Source of the DNA: Ruminococcus turbiniformis
GTDB taxonomy: Bacteria > Bacillota > Clostridia > Lachnospirales > Lachnospiraceae
Reading direction: 5' to 3'
Assembly: GCF_020687545.1 (NCBI RefSeq)
Contig: NZ_JAJEQX010000031.1
Location: forward strand, 1-42,685
Length of the DNA stretch: 42,685 nucleotides
Shown: in pieces, positions 14,844 to 23,484 of the stretch
Numbering within the stretch: the first letter of the stretch is position 1
Layout: every line of letters begins with the position of its first letter
Made by a program: the position numbers and the translations under genes
The notes under the pieces: generated by a model
Database searches by the model: none
Seen by the model: only the letters and a program-made list of their open reading frames with translations
What the model was told of the DNA's origin: nothing

Positions 14844-16313
14844 TGGGGAACGGCAGCCGATATCGCCCCTTTCGTAGATAAGGATTTTTTCAACAACATC
14901 CCTATGACGCAGACGGAGCGGATCACCATGTCGAGCCGCCCGAAGCAGCCGAAGTACGCCAGGAATAAAAACATTTTAGTCATCGGCGGCTCAGGGAGCG
15001 GAAAAACAAGGTTCTTCTGCAAGCCTTCCCTGCTCCAGGCACATTCCTCCTATGTCTGTACCGATCCGAAGGGCACCCTCCTGCCGGAGGTCGGCTCCTT
15101 CCTGGAGCGTAAGAAATACCGGATCAAGTGCCTCAATCTCATTAACTTCAAGAAGTCCATGAGATATAACCCGCTGGCGTACATCCGTTCCGAGAAGGAT
15201 ATCCTAAAGCTGGTAAACGCACTGATCCTGAACACAAAGGGGGAAGGGGAAAAATCCTCCGAAGATTTCTGGGTCAAAGCCGAGCGGCTGTACTATTCGG
15301 CCCTGATCGGCTACATCTGGTACGAGGCGCCGGAGGAAGAACGCAACTTCATTACCCTTCTGGACCTGATCAACGCCAGTGAAGCCAGGGAGGATGACGA
15401 GACCTATCAAAGCCCGGTGGATATCCTGTTCCAGCAGCTGGAGGAAAAGGAACCGGACCACTTCGCCGTGAAGCAGTACCGCAAATTTAAGATGGCGGCC
15501 GGCAAAACTCTGAAATCCATATTGATTTCCTGCGGGGCCAGATTAGCCCCCTTTGACATAAAAGAGCTCCGGGACCTGATGGAGACGGACGAACTGGAGC
15601 TTGACACCCTGGGCGACAGCAAGACGGCGCTGTTCGTTATCATTTCCGATACGGACAGCACCTTCAACTTTGTGGCCGCCCTGATGTATTCACAATTATT
15701 CAACCTTCTCTGCGACAAGGCCGATGACTTCTACGGCGGGCGGCTGCCTGTCCATGTCCGGCTCATCCTGGATGAGTTCGCGAACATCGGCCAGATACCG
15801 AACTTCGATAAGCTGATCGCCACCATCCGGAGCCGTGAAATATCGGCTTCGATTATTTTACAGTCGCAGAGCCAGTTAAAGACCATCTACAAGGACGCGG
15901 CGGATACCATTGTGGGTAACTGCGACAGCACCTTGTTTTTGGGAGGCAAGGAGAAGTCCACGCTCAAAGAAATATCCGAGCTTCTGGGAAAGGAGACCAT
16001 TGACTCCTATAACCAGTCCGAAAACCGGGGCGCCCAGACTTCCCACGGCCTTACATATCAAAAATTGGGAAAGGAGCTGATGACACAGGACGAATTGGCA
16101 GTAATGGACGGGGGCAAGTGTATCTTCATGCTGCGGGGCGTGCGCCCGTTCCTATCGGAGAAGTACGACCTGACAAAGCACCCGAATTACCGGTACACTG
16201 CCGACGCCGACCCTAAAAATGTCTTTGACATGGAACGGTACATGAAGAAGCAGCGCGCTGTGGTAAAGCCCACGGACAGCTTCGATGTGTACGAGATTGA
16301 TGTAACGGAATAG
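14844..16313 (+). pseudogene. virD4: VirD4/TcpA coupling protein, 3' part
   Basis: The frame resumes in the split TGG codon and reads WGTAADIAPFVDKDFFNNIP, directly continuing the fragment at 3765-4052; the joined gene would encode 585 residues, normal for the family. Walker A is VIGGSGSGKT (about 142 in the joined protein) and Walker B is LILDEFANIGQ (about 402). Internal ATGs (14904) could give a truncated soluble ATPase domain without the membrane anchor. While IME1 is inserted, no full-length coupling protein can be made. Confidence 0.9.
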
Positions 16314-16343
16314 CTCAAATACATTTTTAGGAGGATATGATTT

Positions 16344-16462
16344 ATGGAATTTTTCAACAGCGCAGTTGACGTTTTGCAGACCCTTGTGATTGCCCTGGGC
16401 GCAGGCCTTGGTATCTGGGGCGTGGTAAATCTTCTGGAAGGTTACGGCCAGGACAACCCTGC
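16344..16462 (+). pseudogene. Maff2-family protein, 5' part (interrupted by IME2)
   Basis: ATG 16344, behind AGGAGG, begins MEFFNSAVDVLQTLVIALGA and continues with a hydrophobic helix to GYGQDNP. This is the first half of Maff2, a small pilin-like/VirB2-position membrane protein of Tn1549/CTn4-type ICEs. The frame then enters IME2 and stops at 16484. The second half (KSQGMKQLMAGGG...) is at 27583-27678. Confidence 0.85.
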
Positions 16463-16473
16463 CAGTAATGCTC

Positions 16474-16572
16474 ATGTACGGTAAAGTATCACAAGAAAAT
16501 TATGTCGAATTGACAGCCGCCTCCGCTATACCGAATAAGGAAATAAAGAGTCCTCAAATTTTGCGCTACTAA
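16474..16572 (+). CDS. Short ORF at the IME2 left end, doubtful
   Basis: A 32-codon frame beginning MYGKVSQENYVELTAAS and ending SPQILRY lies just inside IME2. There is no good ribosome site and I do not recognise it. It may be the 3' end of a gene truncated by an earlier event. The remainder of 16463-16626 holds only the terminator of tet(40). Confidence 0.2.
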   Translation: MYGKVSQENYVELTAASAIPNKEIKSPQILRY

Positions 16573-16577
16573 ATGAA

Positions 16578-16605
16578 GACGAGCGGAAGTAATCTCCCGC
16601 TCGTC
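16578..16605 (-). terminator. Terminator of the tet(W)-tet(40) operon
   Basis: GACGAGCG (16578-16585) pairs with CGCTCGTC (16598-16605). On the minus strand it follows the tet(40) stop and continues into TTCATTT. Confidence 0.6.
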
Positions 16606-16626
16606 AGTAAACTTAACTATGCCATA

Positions 16627-17847
16627 TCAATCCCGCTTCTTTCCCGCCACCGGCACTAAGAACAGCGCGGGCAACAGCAGGAAAGCGGTACAGACCAGCC
16701 CCCAGGGTATGGACACCTGCTGGGCTACCAGCCCCACAATAGGCCCGCCGATGATCTGCCCGAAAGAGTCCAGCTGTCCGCTGGTGGAAAAGACTGTGGC
16801 GCGCATTTTCTCATCCACATGGTCTTGCATCCAGGCGGCCAGCACAGGCTCCTTGATGGTGCGCATAAGCCCCGCCAGCAGGAACACCAACAACATGAAC
16901 CAAAAGCTCCGCCCCACCGCGAAGAGAACCAGGCACAGGATATACCCGGCGCTGGTGGACATGACCACACTGGTTCGGCTGACAGTCCCTTTTTTCTCCA
17001 TGCGGGCGATGAGCAACTGAGAAGCCAGAATACCTAAGCCGTTGCCGATAAGACTGATAACACCGAACCAAGTGACGCTGTTCAGCGGCCCGATAACGGG
17101 TATTACCGTGTCATCCAGAAAATGAGCGGTGGAGAGCCGGTCAAAGCCTTCACTGGCAAGTCCCCCGCATAGTGTGATTGCTAAGAGCGCCAGCAACACA
17201 GGTGCGCCTTTCACAAAGCCCAGGTTGAGCTTGAACAGGCAGACAAAGTCTTTAAGCAAGCCCTGCCGTTCCTCAATAGCAGGGGAGAAGTTGGTTTCTG
17301 GCATGATGCGAACCATCACCAGCCCCAACAACAAGCACAAACTGCCCCCCAAGATGACAGGCATTTGCAGGTTTATGTTTCCCAGCAGTGTGCCCAGCAC
17401 CACGCCCAGAACGCCGCCGATTTGCCCCATTTGACTGCCCCGCAGGAACACCTTGTCTATGGGTTTGTCCTCTTCCTCCGAGGCAATCCACGCCTCCAGA
17501 GCGCCGGTGATGAAGGTATCACCGCAACCCCAGACAACCTGGGCCAGCAGAACCGGCGCGAACCACGGCAGCGCACCCTCCATCAGAAAGCCCAGGCCGT
17601 AGAGGAACATTCCAATCAGCACCGAGCGCCGACGGCTATACAAATCCGCCACCACACCGGTGGGCATCTCGAACAGAAAGCAGGAGGTCTCCTGAACCGT
17701 CCCTACCAGGACAAGCTGGAAAGCATCCAGCTGCACCACCTCCAGGTGGTACACGATGGAAAGCACTGTGGACATAGAAACCGCCAGGGAACAGACAAAT
17801 CGGAACAGCAGGTAGACAGAATATGCCTTTGAATTTTTAGCAAACAT
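16627..17847 (-). CDS. tet(40): Tet(40) tetracycline efflux transporter (MFS)
   Basis: This 406-residue major-facilitator transporter has about twelve hydrophobic segments, the MFS motif-A-like loop GVVADLYSRRRSVLIG at about 70-85, and a Lys/Arg-rich end. Length and sequence agree with Tet(40) as I remember it, a drug-proton exchanger for tetracyclines. The start is ATG 17847, because it gives MFAKNSKAYS and the family length; the ATG at 17868 overlaps the ribosome site. It follows the ribosomal-protection gene by about 50 bases in the same operon. A tet(40) gene directly after a tet(O/32/O)-type gene is a known arrangement. Confidence 0.85.
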   Translation of the reverse strand: MFAKNSKAYSVYLLFRFVCSLAVSMSTVLSIVYHLEVVQLDAFQLVLVGTVQETSCFLFEMPTGVVADLYSRRRSVLIGMFLYGLGFLMEGALPWFAPVLLAQVVWGCGDTFITGALEAWIASEEEDKPIDKVFLRGSQMGQIGGVLGVVLGTLLGNINLQMPVILGGSLCLLLGLVMVRIMPETNFSPAIEERQGLLKDFVCLFKLNLGFVKGAPVLLALLAITLCGGLASEGFDRLSTAHFLDDTVIPVIGPLNSVTWFGVISLIGNGLGILASQLLIARMEKKGTVSRTSVVMSTSAGYILCLVLFAVGRSFWFMLLVFLLAGLMRTIKEPVLAAWMQDHVDEKMRATVFSTSGQLDSFGQIIGGPIVGLVAQQVSIPWGLVCTAFLLLPALFLVPVAGKKRD

Positions 17848-17897
17848 GAAGTTACATTCTCCTTTCAAATCTCATTTTATATGACTTTTGCAAGCTG

Positions 17898-19817
17898 TTA
17901 AGCTAACTTGTGGAACATATGCCGAACCTTATCTATACGGCTATTCGGGCGGCGGGGCTGGATGACCGGCTGACCGACAGCGGCCTGATATCCTTTCAGC
18001 TCTGTAAGGCATACGCTCCGCCCGTTGGTGTAAAAGGCCAGATCAGTACGGTATGCCTGTATACAGCGGGCGGGAATCTCGCCAGTAAAGACAACTTCAT
18101 CCTTTTTTACCTGGGCCGTTTCGATGGTGGCACAGTATTTCGGTGCATCATGATAAGCCCTGGAAAGGTATTCCTGGGGCGCATAGAGGATGAAGGAGAG
18201 ATAAGGTTCCAGCAGCTGCGTCCCCGATTCCTTCAATGCCTGTTCCAATACAATCGGGGCCAATGAGCGGAAGTCCGCCGGCGTGCTGACCGGACTGTAA
18301 TAAAGCCCGTATTCAAAGCAAATCTTACAGTCCGTTACGTTCCAGCCGAACAAGCCCTGCTCCAGCCCGTAACGGATACCATCCCTGACAGCGTTTTGAA
18401 AACTCTGGTTCAAGTATCCCAGCGAAACCCGGCTCTCGTATTGTACACCGGAGCCAAGCGAGAGTGGTGTAACAGACAGTCCTATGGATGCCCAAAACGG
18501 GTTGGGCGGCACCTCGATATGGATGGTGTGGCTGGCTGCTTTGAGCGGCCGCTCCATATAAATGACGGAGGGTTCCTTTACCACTGTTTCAAGCTTGTAT
18601 TTTTCCGACAGCAAAGCGGAAACAACCTCCAACTGCACCCGGCCCAAAAAAGAAAGAATGATCTCATGGGTGATGGAATCCACTTCGCAACGCAAAAGCG
18701 GGTCAGTATCCGCAAGTTGCGTAAGAGCGTCCAGCAGCCGTTCTCTTTGCGCTGCCGTTTTCGGCGCAATCGTCGTCCGCAGCATGGGGAGGGGGTCCTC
18801 GCGCCACCTTTTACGAGGGAGCCGGGTTTGGTCCCCTAATACATCGTTTAACCTCACGCTGTCGCTGGGAAGGATAACAATTTCACCCTGATAAGCGGTG
18901 TCTGTCCGAACAATTTCCCCTTTGGATGGAATACGCATCTCTGTGATTTTCAGCTTTTCTCTCCCGGCCAGGGCCACCGTATCCCGCAGGCGCAGCGTTC
19001 CGCTGTATAACCGTAGATAGACACGCCGCTGGCCGCAATCGGTGTACTCAACCTTGAAAACGCTGCCGCATAGGGCGGCGCCCCCCTGTTCCCCAATCGG
19101 TTGGAACAGCCCTGTCACCGCATCCATCAACGGTTGAATGCCAAGGCCCTTTTTGGCGCTGCCATAATAGACCGGGAACAGGGAGGCGTCTTGAACCCGC
19201 TGCTGTTCCTCCCGCGCAAGTTTTTCCCGGCTGATTGGTTCTCCTGCGATATACTTTTCCAATAATTCATCGTTATTTTCGATGACCGCATCCCATGCTT
19301 CTATGTCGGTATTTTCCTCCAGGACTATTTCCGGGGACAGCGACACCGTCTGCTTGATGATAATATCGGCGGAGAGCTTATCCCGAACAGACTGAACCAC
19401 GCTCTGCAAATCAACGCCAGCCTGGTCGATCTTGTTGATAAAGATAACGGTGGGAATGTTCATTTTCCGCAGGGCATGGAACAGAATACGGGTCTGGGCC
19501 TGCACGCCATCTTTAGCGGAGATCACCAAGATGGCCCCATCTAAAACAGCCAAAGAGCGGTACACCTCCGCCAAAAAATCCATGTGGCCGGGCGTATCCA
19601 CAATGTTAACTTTACATCTGTGCCACTGGAAGGAAGTGACTGCCGCTTGAATGGTAATCCCACGCTGCCGCTCCAAAAACATGGTGTCCGTCCTCGTTGT
19701 CCCTTTTTCGACGCTCCCCGGTTCTGAAATGGCTCCGCTGGCATATAGCAGGCTCTCCGTCAAGGTCGTCTTTCCAGCGTCTACATGGGCAAGAATTCCA
19801 ATATTGATTATTTTCAT
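17898..19817 (-). CDS. tet(W): Tet(W)-type ribosomal protection protein, possible mosaic 3' end
   Basis: This 639-residue translation-factor GTPase matches Tet(W) over nearly its whole length, beginning [20 protein letters not shown] (G1 motif) with DTPGH (G3) and NKID (G4). It removes tetracycline from the ribosome. The last residues, VRHMFHKLA, look more like Tet(O) than the Tet(W) ending I remember. Ribosome site GGGAGG precedes ATG 19817. Expression is controlled by the attenuator leader at 19851-20082 and the promoter at 20134-20162. tet(40) follows in the same operon. Confidence 0.88.
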   Translation of the reverse strand: MKIINIGILAHVDAGKTTLTESLLYASGAISEPGSVEKGTTRTDTMFLERQRGITIQAAVTSFQWHRCKVNIVDTPGHMDFLAEVYRSLAVLDGAILVISAKDGVQAQTRILFHALRKMNIPTVIFINKIDQAGVDLQSVVQSVRDKLSADIIIKQTVSLSPEIVLEENTDIEAWDAVIENNDELLEKYIAGEPISREKLAREEQQRVQDASLFPVYYGSAKKGLGIQPLMDAVTGLFQPIGEQGGAALCGSVFKVEYTDCGQRRVYLRLYSGTLRLRDTVALAGREKLKITEMRIPSKGEIVRTDTAYQGEIVILPSDSVRLNDVLGDQTRLPRKRWREDPLPMLRTTIAPKTAAQRERLLDALTQLADTDPLLRCEVDSITHEIILSFLGRVQLEVVSALLSEKYKLETVVKEPSVIYMERPLKAASHTIHIEVPPNPFWASIGLSVTPLSLGSGVQYESRVSLGYLNQSFQNAVRDGIRYGLEQGLFGWNVTDCKICFEYGLYYSPVSTPADFRSLAPIVLEQALKESGTQLLEPYLSFILYAPQEYLSRAYHDAPKYCATIETAQVKKDEVVFTGEIPARCIQAYRTDLAFYTNGRSVCLTELKGYQAAVGQPVIQPRRPNSRIDKVRHMFHKLA

Positions 19818-19850
19818 GTGATTGTCCTCCCTTTACAGCCCCAAAGGGCA

Positions 19851-19890
19851 TAAAAATCCCCAGCAGTAAAATACTTTTACCACTGGGGAT
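19851..19890 (-). terminator. Attenuator terminator in the tet(W) leader
   Basis: On the minus strand ATCCCCAG (19890-19883) and GTAAAA pair with TTTTAC and CTGGGGAT (19863-19856), followed by TTTTTA. It lies between the leader peptide and the ribosome site, as in the tet(M)/tet(O) attenuation systems. Confidence 0.8.
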
Positions 19891-20072
19891 TATAAGTTGC
19901 GGACATACACATATACAGCATACACCTGTTTGTGATTGCTGTTTTTGGGGATATGTCAAAATTGATAAGGCAAAAGTATTCTTAAATTGGGTACAAAAAA
20001 CTAAGCCCCTACAAAAGGAGCTATCATAATCCTTTGTTCCCACTATTTGATTATAGTTTTATTTAAGAATAC
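19870..20072 (-). promoter_or_regulatory. Competing leader RNA structures of tet(W)
   Basis: GTATTCTTAAAT (20072-20061 on the minus strand) is perfectly complementary over 12 bp to ATTTAAGAATAC (19987-19976). The adjoining AATACTTTTGCC (19980-19969) is complementary at 11 of 12 bases to GGTAAAAGTATT in the terminator stem (19881-19870). The first pairing frees the terminator to form; the second would block it. This is the classic two-state attenuation layout. Confidence 0.7.
19877..19921 (-). CDS. Leader peptide overlapping the tet(W) attenuator
   Basis: A 14-codon ORF encodes MLYMCMSATYNPQW and stops inside the 5' arm of the terminator stem. It resembles the tet(M) leader. Its NPQW codons are the stem bases themselves, so a ribosome translating or stalling here would melt the terminator. 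The ribosome site (AGGTG) is weak. Confidence 0.6.
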   Translation of the reverse strand: MLYMCMSATYNPQW

Positions 20073-20082
20073 CTTGCCGCAT
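20059..20082 (-). CDS. Very short first leader ORF (MRQGILK) of tet(W)
   Basis: Seven codons follow AAGGAG with good spacing and end within the antiterminator arm at 20061-20072. Ribosome occupancy here would control which hairpin forms. The equivalent short ORF occurs upstream of related tet genes. Confidence 0.55.
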   Translation of the reverse strand: MRQGILK

Positions 20083-20107
20083 ATTTTTTACTCCTTTTCT
20101 GGATTAA

Positions 20108-20153
20108 ATCATTGTATCACATCAGTTTTAATCATTGTATCACATCAGTTTTA
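20108..20153. repeat. Perfect 23-bp tandem duplication in the tet(W) promoter
   Basis: The 23-base unit at 20108-20130 is repeated exactly at 20131-20153. Each copy contains the -10 box (TACAAT on the minus strand). Only the upstream copy keeps the ideal spacing to the -35 box. Confidence 0.9.
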
Positions 20154-20162
20154 GGAAAGCAA
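20134..20162 (-). promoter_or_regulatory. Promoter of tet(W)-tet(40)
   Basis: On the minus strand TTGCTT (20162-20157) and TACAAT (20139-20134) are separated by 17 bases. A second TACAAT follows 23 bases downstream because of the tandem duplication. About 50 bases further downstream the leader ORF begins. Confidence 0.7.
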
Positions 20163-20366
20163 GTACCTAAAAGAAATTTTTCTTCCCCTTATATGTAACA
20201 ATCATACCGGCTTCCTAGCGTTCAGAATGTTTTCTGCTGTCTGCTGTGGTGTTTGGTTGGAATTGTCCAACCAAAAGCCGATCCGTGGTGTTGTCTGCAT
20301 TTTACTAAATACAAATTCAATGTATACAGAAAGATATAAGGAGTGGGAGGGATTCCGCCGTAGTTG

Positions 20367-20408
20367 GCATTGTAGGAAAATCCAAAAGTTTAGATTTTCC
20401 CACAATGC
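20367..20408. repeat. Near-perfect 16-bp hairpin at the tet segment boundary
   Basis: GCATTGTAGGAAAATC (20367-20382) and GATTTTCCCACAATGC (20393-20408) are complementary at 15 of 16 positions with a 10-base loop. The stretch 20163-20366 upstream of the tet promoter holds no convincing gene. The hairpin lies just before the sigma-factor remnant and may mark the edge of the inserted resistance block. Confidence 0.55.
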
Positions 20409-20488
20409 TTATCTTTTGGTCTTTGGTTCGGAATAGTGTAGTGCTGGCGGTCTATCTCTTGTTTTCGGTTGCTTGCTTCCTTACCGTA

Positions 20489-20686
20489 CATGAGCATTCT
20501 CTTGCGGCTGCTCTTGCCCGATTGCCGGAACAGACGCAGGAAGAAATCTTTTTGTACTACTTTCAGCACTTGACGCAGAAAGAAATCGGAGAACAAAGCG
20601 GCTGGACACGCAGCACAATCGGGCGGCATATACGGCTTGCCTTGAAGCGGCTGAAAGAGGAAATGGAGGTGCTGTCCCATGAGTAA
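20489..20686 (+). pseudogene. C-terminal (region 4) remnant of a sigma-70-type factor
   Basis: From about 20489 the frame reads HEHSLAAALARLPEQTQEEI and then a helix-turn-helix, LTQKEIGEQSGWTRSTIGRH, typical of region 4 in the small sigma-like regulators of conjugative and mobilizable transposons. The N-terminal half is missing: the upstream in-frame residues from 20405 are hydrophobic and unrelated. The resistance block on the left has probably replaced it. The stop overlaps the start of the next gene. Confidence 0.65.
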
Positions 20687-20879
20687 CCGACTTCTCCCCT
20701 ATGACACTATCATAAAGGCACATGAGGGCGACCCCATAGCGATACAAGCCGTCCTTGACCGATACGCTGGATATATCCGCTACTTCTCTAAGATGAACGG
20801 CTATTACAACTCTGATATGGAGGACTACATCAGAACAAAGCTGATTGAAAGCCTGTTCAAGTTCCGGCTTGACCGATAA
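20679..20879 (+). CDS. Conjugative-transposon helix-turn-helix protein (HTH_16 type)
   Basis: This 66-residue protein (LLPYDTIIKAHEGDPIAIQA start, MEDYIRTKLIESLFKFRLD end) matches the small HTH_16 family encoded with the sigma-like factor in Tn916-type and Tn4451-type elements. It overlaps the sigma remnant by 8 bases, the usual coupled arrangement. It is presumed to regulate element genes. A terminator follows at 20922. Confidence 0.8.
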   Translation: MSNRLLPYDTIIKAHEGDPIAIQAVLDRYAGYIRYFSKMNGYYNSDMEDYIRTKLIESLFKFRLDR

Positions 20880-20921
20880 CATAGAAACTGAATATCCCGC
20901 CGCCCCGCAGCGGCACATGAA

Positions 20922-20957
20922 GCAGTAAATCCGAAAAAGATTTGCTGCTTTTTTTGC
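20922..20957 (+). terminator. Terminator after the HTH gene
   Basis: AGCAGTAAATC (20922-20932) pairs with GATTTGCTGCT (20940-20950) and is followed by seven T residues. Confidence 0.85.
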
Positions 20958-21446
20958 GCTCATTTTTGGCAAATTTCCAAAAGTTCCGTATTAGATAGTG
21001 AAACCAAAAAAGGCTGCCGTTTTTTTTAGACAGCGGGCAAAACGCAGCTTCCGAAACGCCTTATTGTCGGGAAAGACCGAGCCGCCGGAAAAGTTCTTGC
21101 CGGAAAGTCCGTCATTTTTGCTTTTTGCGGTGTTGTAGGGAGTAAGAGGAAGAACGCCAGCCCGCAGCCTTTTATGAAAAAGCTGGTTATAGATTTTCTG
21201 AAAAAGTGGCAGTAGGAAGTGAACGGCAGTCCGGCAGTTTCTTAGAGCAAGTTTCTACCACGGTGCCAAAATCCGCAATTCTGCGGTTTTGCCACTCGCG
21301 GGAAACTTGTTGGGGAGTGCCTTCCCCAAACCCTGCTATGCGGCTTACGCCGCAAAAATATTTCTGTCCGGCAGACAGGAAATGCCCCGAAAATAGCTAA
21401 CAGACCAGCCCATTTTTTGTGATAAGTGAAAGGAGGTTTACAGCCC
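20958..21446. other. Non-coding mobilization region of IME2, candidate oriT
   Basis: This 489-base stretch upstream of mobC holds no convincing gene. It contains a TTGGGGA/TCCCCAA hairpin (21310-21329), a GCGGC-TTAC-GCCGC hairpin (21340-21353) nearly identical to one before the IME1 relaxase, and other short dyads. The position directly before mobC and the relaxase makes it the best oriT candidate. I could not identify a nic consensus. Confidence 0.45.
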
Positions 21447-21845
21447 ATGCCGAAGCGATACAACACCCCCCACCGCAGCCATGTTGTGAAAACCCGGCTG
21501 ACCGATGAAGAATACGCCGACTTCACAGAACGGCTTGCGCCCTATGGTATCAGTCAGTCCGAATTTCTCCGGCAGGCCATCCGGCGCACTACCATACGCC
21601 CCGTACTCCATGTGTCGTCAGTCAATGACGAGCTGCTCTCCGCTGTCGGGAAGCTCACAGCCGAGTACGGCAGGATTGGCGGCAATCTCAACCAGATTGC
21701 CCGCACCCTCAACGAGTGGCATAGCCCCTACCCGGCTATGGCAAAGGAATTGCGGGAAGCGGCCGCCGACCTTGCCGCCCTCAAGTATGAAGTCCTAAAG
21801 AAAGTAGGTGACGCCGTTGGCAACACTCAAGCATTTAGGCTCTAA
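21447..21845 (+). CDS. mobC: MobC-type relaxosome accessory protein
   Basis: This 132-residue protein starts at ATG 21447 after AAAGGAGG. It has an N-terminal ribbon-helix-helix (VKTRLTDEEYADFTERLAPY, SQSEFLRQAIRR) and the MobC motif RIGGNLNQIARTLNEW. MobC proteins bind oriT and help the relaxase open the DNA. Its 3' end overlaps the relaxase start by about 29 bases, so the two are translated together. Confidence 0.85.
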   Translation: MPKRYNTPHRSHVVKTRLTDEEYADFTERLAPYGISQSEFLRQAIRRTTIRPVLHVSSVNDELLSAVGKLTAEYGRIGGNLNQIARTLNEWHSPYPAMAKELREAAADLAALKYEVLKKVGDAVGNTQAFRL

Positions 21846-23484
21846 GAACGCCGACTACGGAGCCGCCGAACAATACCTGCTCTTTGAGCATGACGAATTT
21901 ACTATGAAGCCCGTCCTTGATGAAAACGGCAGGCTTATCCCCCGTGAGGATTATCGCTTGTCCACGCTGAACTGCGGCGGCGAGGATTTTGCCGTTGCGT
22001 GTATGCGCTCCAATCTCCGCTATGAGAAAAATCAGCGGCGGGAGGATGTGAAAAGCCACCACTATATCATCAGCTTTGACCCACGGGACGGGCCGGACAA
22101 CGGCCTGACCGTAGACCGGGCGCAGGCGTTGGGGGAGCAATTCTGTAAAGAGCATTTCCCCGGCCATCAGGCCCTTGTCTGCACCCACCCGGACGGGCAT
22201 AACCACAGCGGCAACATCCATGTGCATATCGTCATTAACAGCCTGCGGATAGAGGAAGTGCCGTTCCTGCCCTACATGGACAGGCCAGCGGACACGAAAG
22301 CCGGGTGCAAGCACCGCTGCACCGACGCAGCCCTACGCTACTTCAAGTCCGAGGTCATGGAGATGTGCCACCGGGAAGGACTTTACCAAATCGACCTCTT
22401 GAACGGCAGCAAGAACCGTGTCACAGACCGGGAATATTGGGCGCAGAAAAAGGGACAGGCCGCACTGGACAAGCAGAACGCCCCCATGATTGCAGGCGGT
22501 ATCACGCCCCGGCAGACCAAGTTTGAAACGAACAAGGAGAAGCTGCGGCAGACCCTACGGAAAGCCCTTGCCACCGCTGCCAGCTTTGACGAGTTTTCCT
22601 CTCTGCTGTTGCGGGAGGGTGTGACCGTCAAGGAGAGCCGGGGGCGGCTGTCCTACCTCACGCCAGACAGGACGAAGCCTATCACCGCCCGGAAGCTGGG
22701 CGGCGACTTTGACCGCACCGCCGTCCTTGCCGTTTTGGAGCAGAACGCCCAGAGGGGCGTAACGGTTCGCTACACCCCGCAGCACCAAGCCGCCAGAGCC
22801 GCCGAACAGACCGCAGCCATACCCGAATACCTACACGCCGGGAAAGGCCGCTTACAGGGCGAAAAGACAGGGAAAATCGACCCCAGACAGGACAGTGTGC
22901 AGCGGCTTGTGGACATTGAGCAGAAGATGGCCGAGGGCAAGGGCAAAGGCTATGAACGATGGGCGAAGATACACAATCTGAAACAGGCCGCCAAGACCCT
23001 GACCATCTACCAACAGTACGGCTTTTCTTCCCCGGAACAGCTTGAAGCCGCCGTTGCTACCGCCTATCAGGAAATGCGCCAGACCAGCGGCGAACTGAAA
23101 GCACTGGAAACGAAGCTGCAAGGGAAAAGGGAGTTGCGGCAACAGGTACTTGCCTATGCCAAGACCAAGCCCATCCGCGAGGGGCTGAAAGCGCAGAAAT
23201 CCGAGAAAGCCCGCGCCGCATACCGCCAGGCAAACGAGAGCGATTTTATCATAGCCGAAGCCGCCGCCCGGTATTTCAAGGCACAGGGGCTTACCAAGCT
23301 GCCCGGCCGAAAAGCGTTGCAGGCCGAGATCGAGCAGCTTATCTCCGAGAAAGACGGCCTGTACAACACCTATCACGAACAGAAGCAGCGGTTCAGGGAG
23401 TTGCAGACCGTCAAGCGGAACATCGACCAGATTTTGCGCCGGGAAGAGCCGCACCGCAGAAAGGAGCAGAGCCATGAACGATAA
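21817..23484 (+). CDS. mobA: MobP-type relaxase of IME2
   Basis: This 555-residue relaxase belongs to the Relaxase/mobilization-nuclease family (MobP). The likely start is TTG 21817, giving (M)ATLKHLGSKNADYGAAEQYL, the family start; a GTG at 21808 is possible. Motifs are HHYIISFDPRD (about 90-100) and the metal-binding GHNHSGNIHVHIVIN (about 127-141). The C-terminal half is a long coiled coil. It nicks oriT and carries the strand through a helper secretion channel. It is unrelated in family to the IME1 MobQ relaxase, so the two elements use different origins. Confidence 0.88.
   Translation: MATLKHLGSKNADYGAAEQYLLFEHDEFTMKPVLDENGRLIPREDYRLSTLNCGGEDFAVACMRSNLRYEKNQRREDVKSHHYIISFDPRDGPDNGLTVDRAQALGEQFCKEHFPGHQALVCTHPDGHNHSGNIHVHIVINSLRIEEVPFLPYMDRPADTKAGCKHRCTDAALRYFKSEVMEMCHREGLYQIDLLNGSKNRVTDREYWAQKKGQAALDKQNAPMIAGGITPRQTKFETNKEKLRQTLRKALATAASFDEFSSLLLREGVTVKESRGRLSYLTPDRTKPITARKLGGDFDRTAVLAVLEQNAQRGVTVRYTPQHQAARAAEQTAAIPEYLHAGKGRLQGEKTGKIDPRQDSVQRLVDIEQKMAEGKGKGYERWAKIHNLKQAAKTLTIYQQYGFSSPEQLEAAVATAYQEMRQTSGELKALETKLQGKRELRQQVLAYAKTKPIREGLKAQKSEKARAAYRQANESDFIIAEAAARYFKAQGLTKLPGRKALQAEIEQLISEKDGLYNTYHEQKQRFRELQTVKRNIDQILRREEPHRRKEQSHER

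Noticed and set aside
20202..20436. Small ORFs on both strands between the tet promoter and the sigma remnant
   Set aside because: No ribosome sites, no domain, and the two overlap each other across a hairpin.
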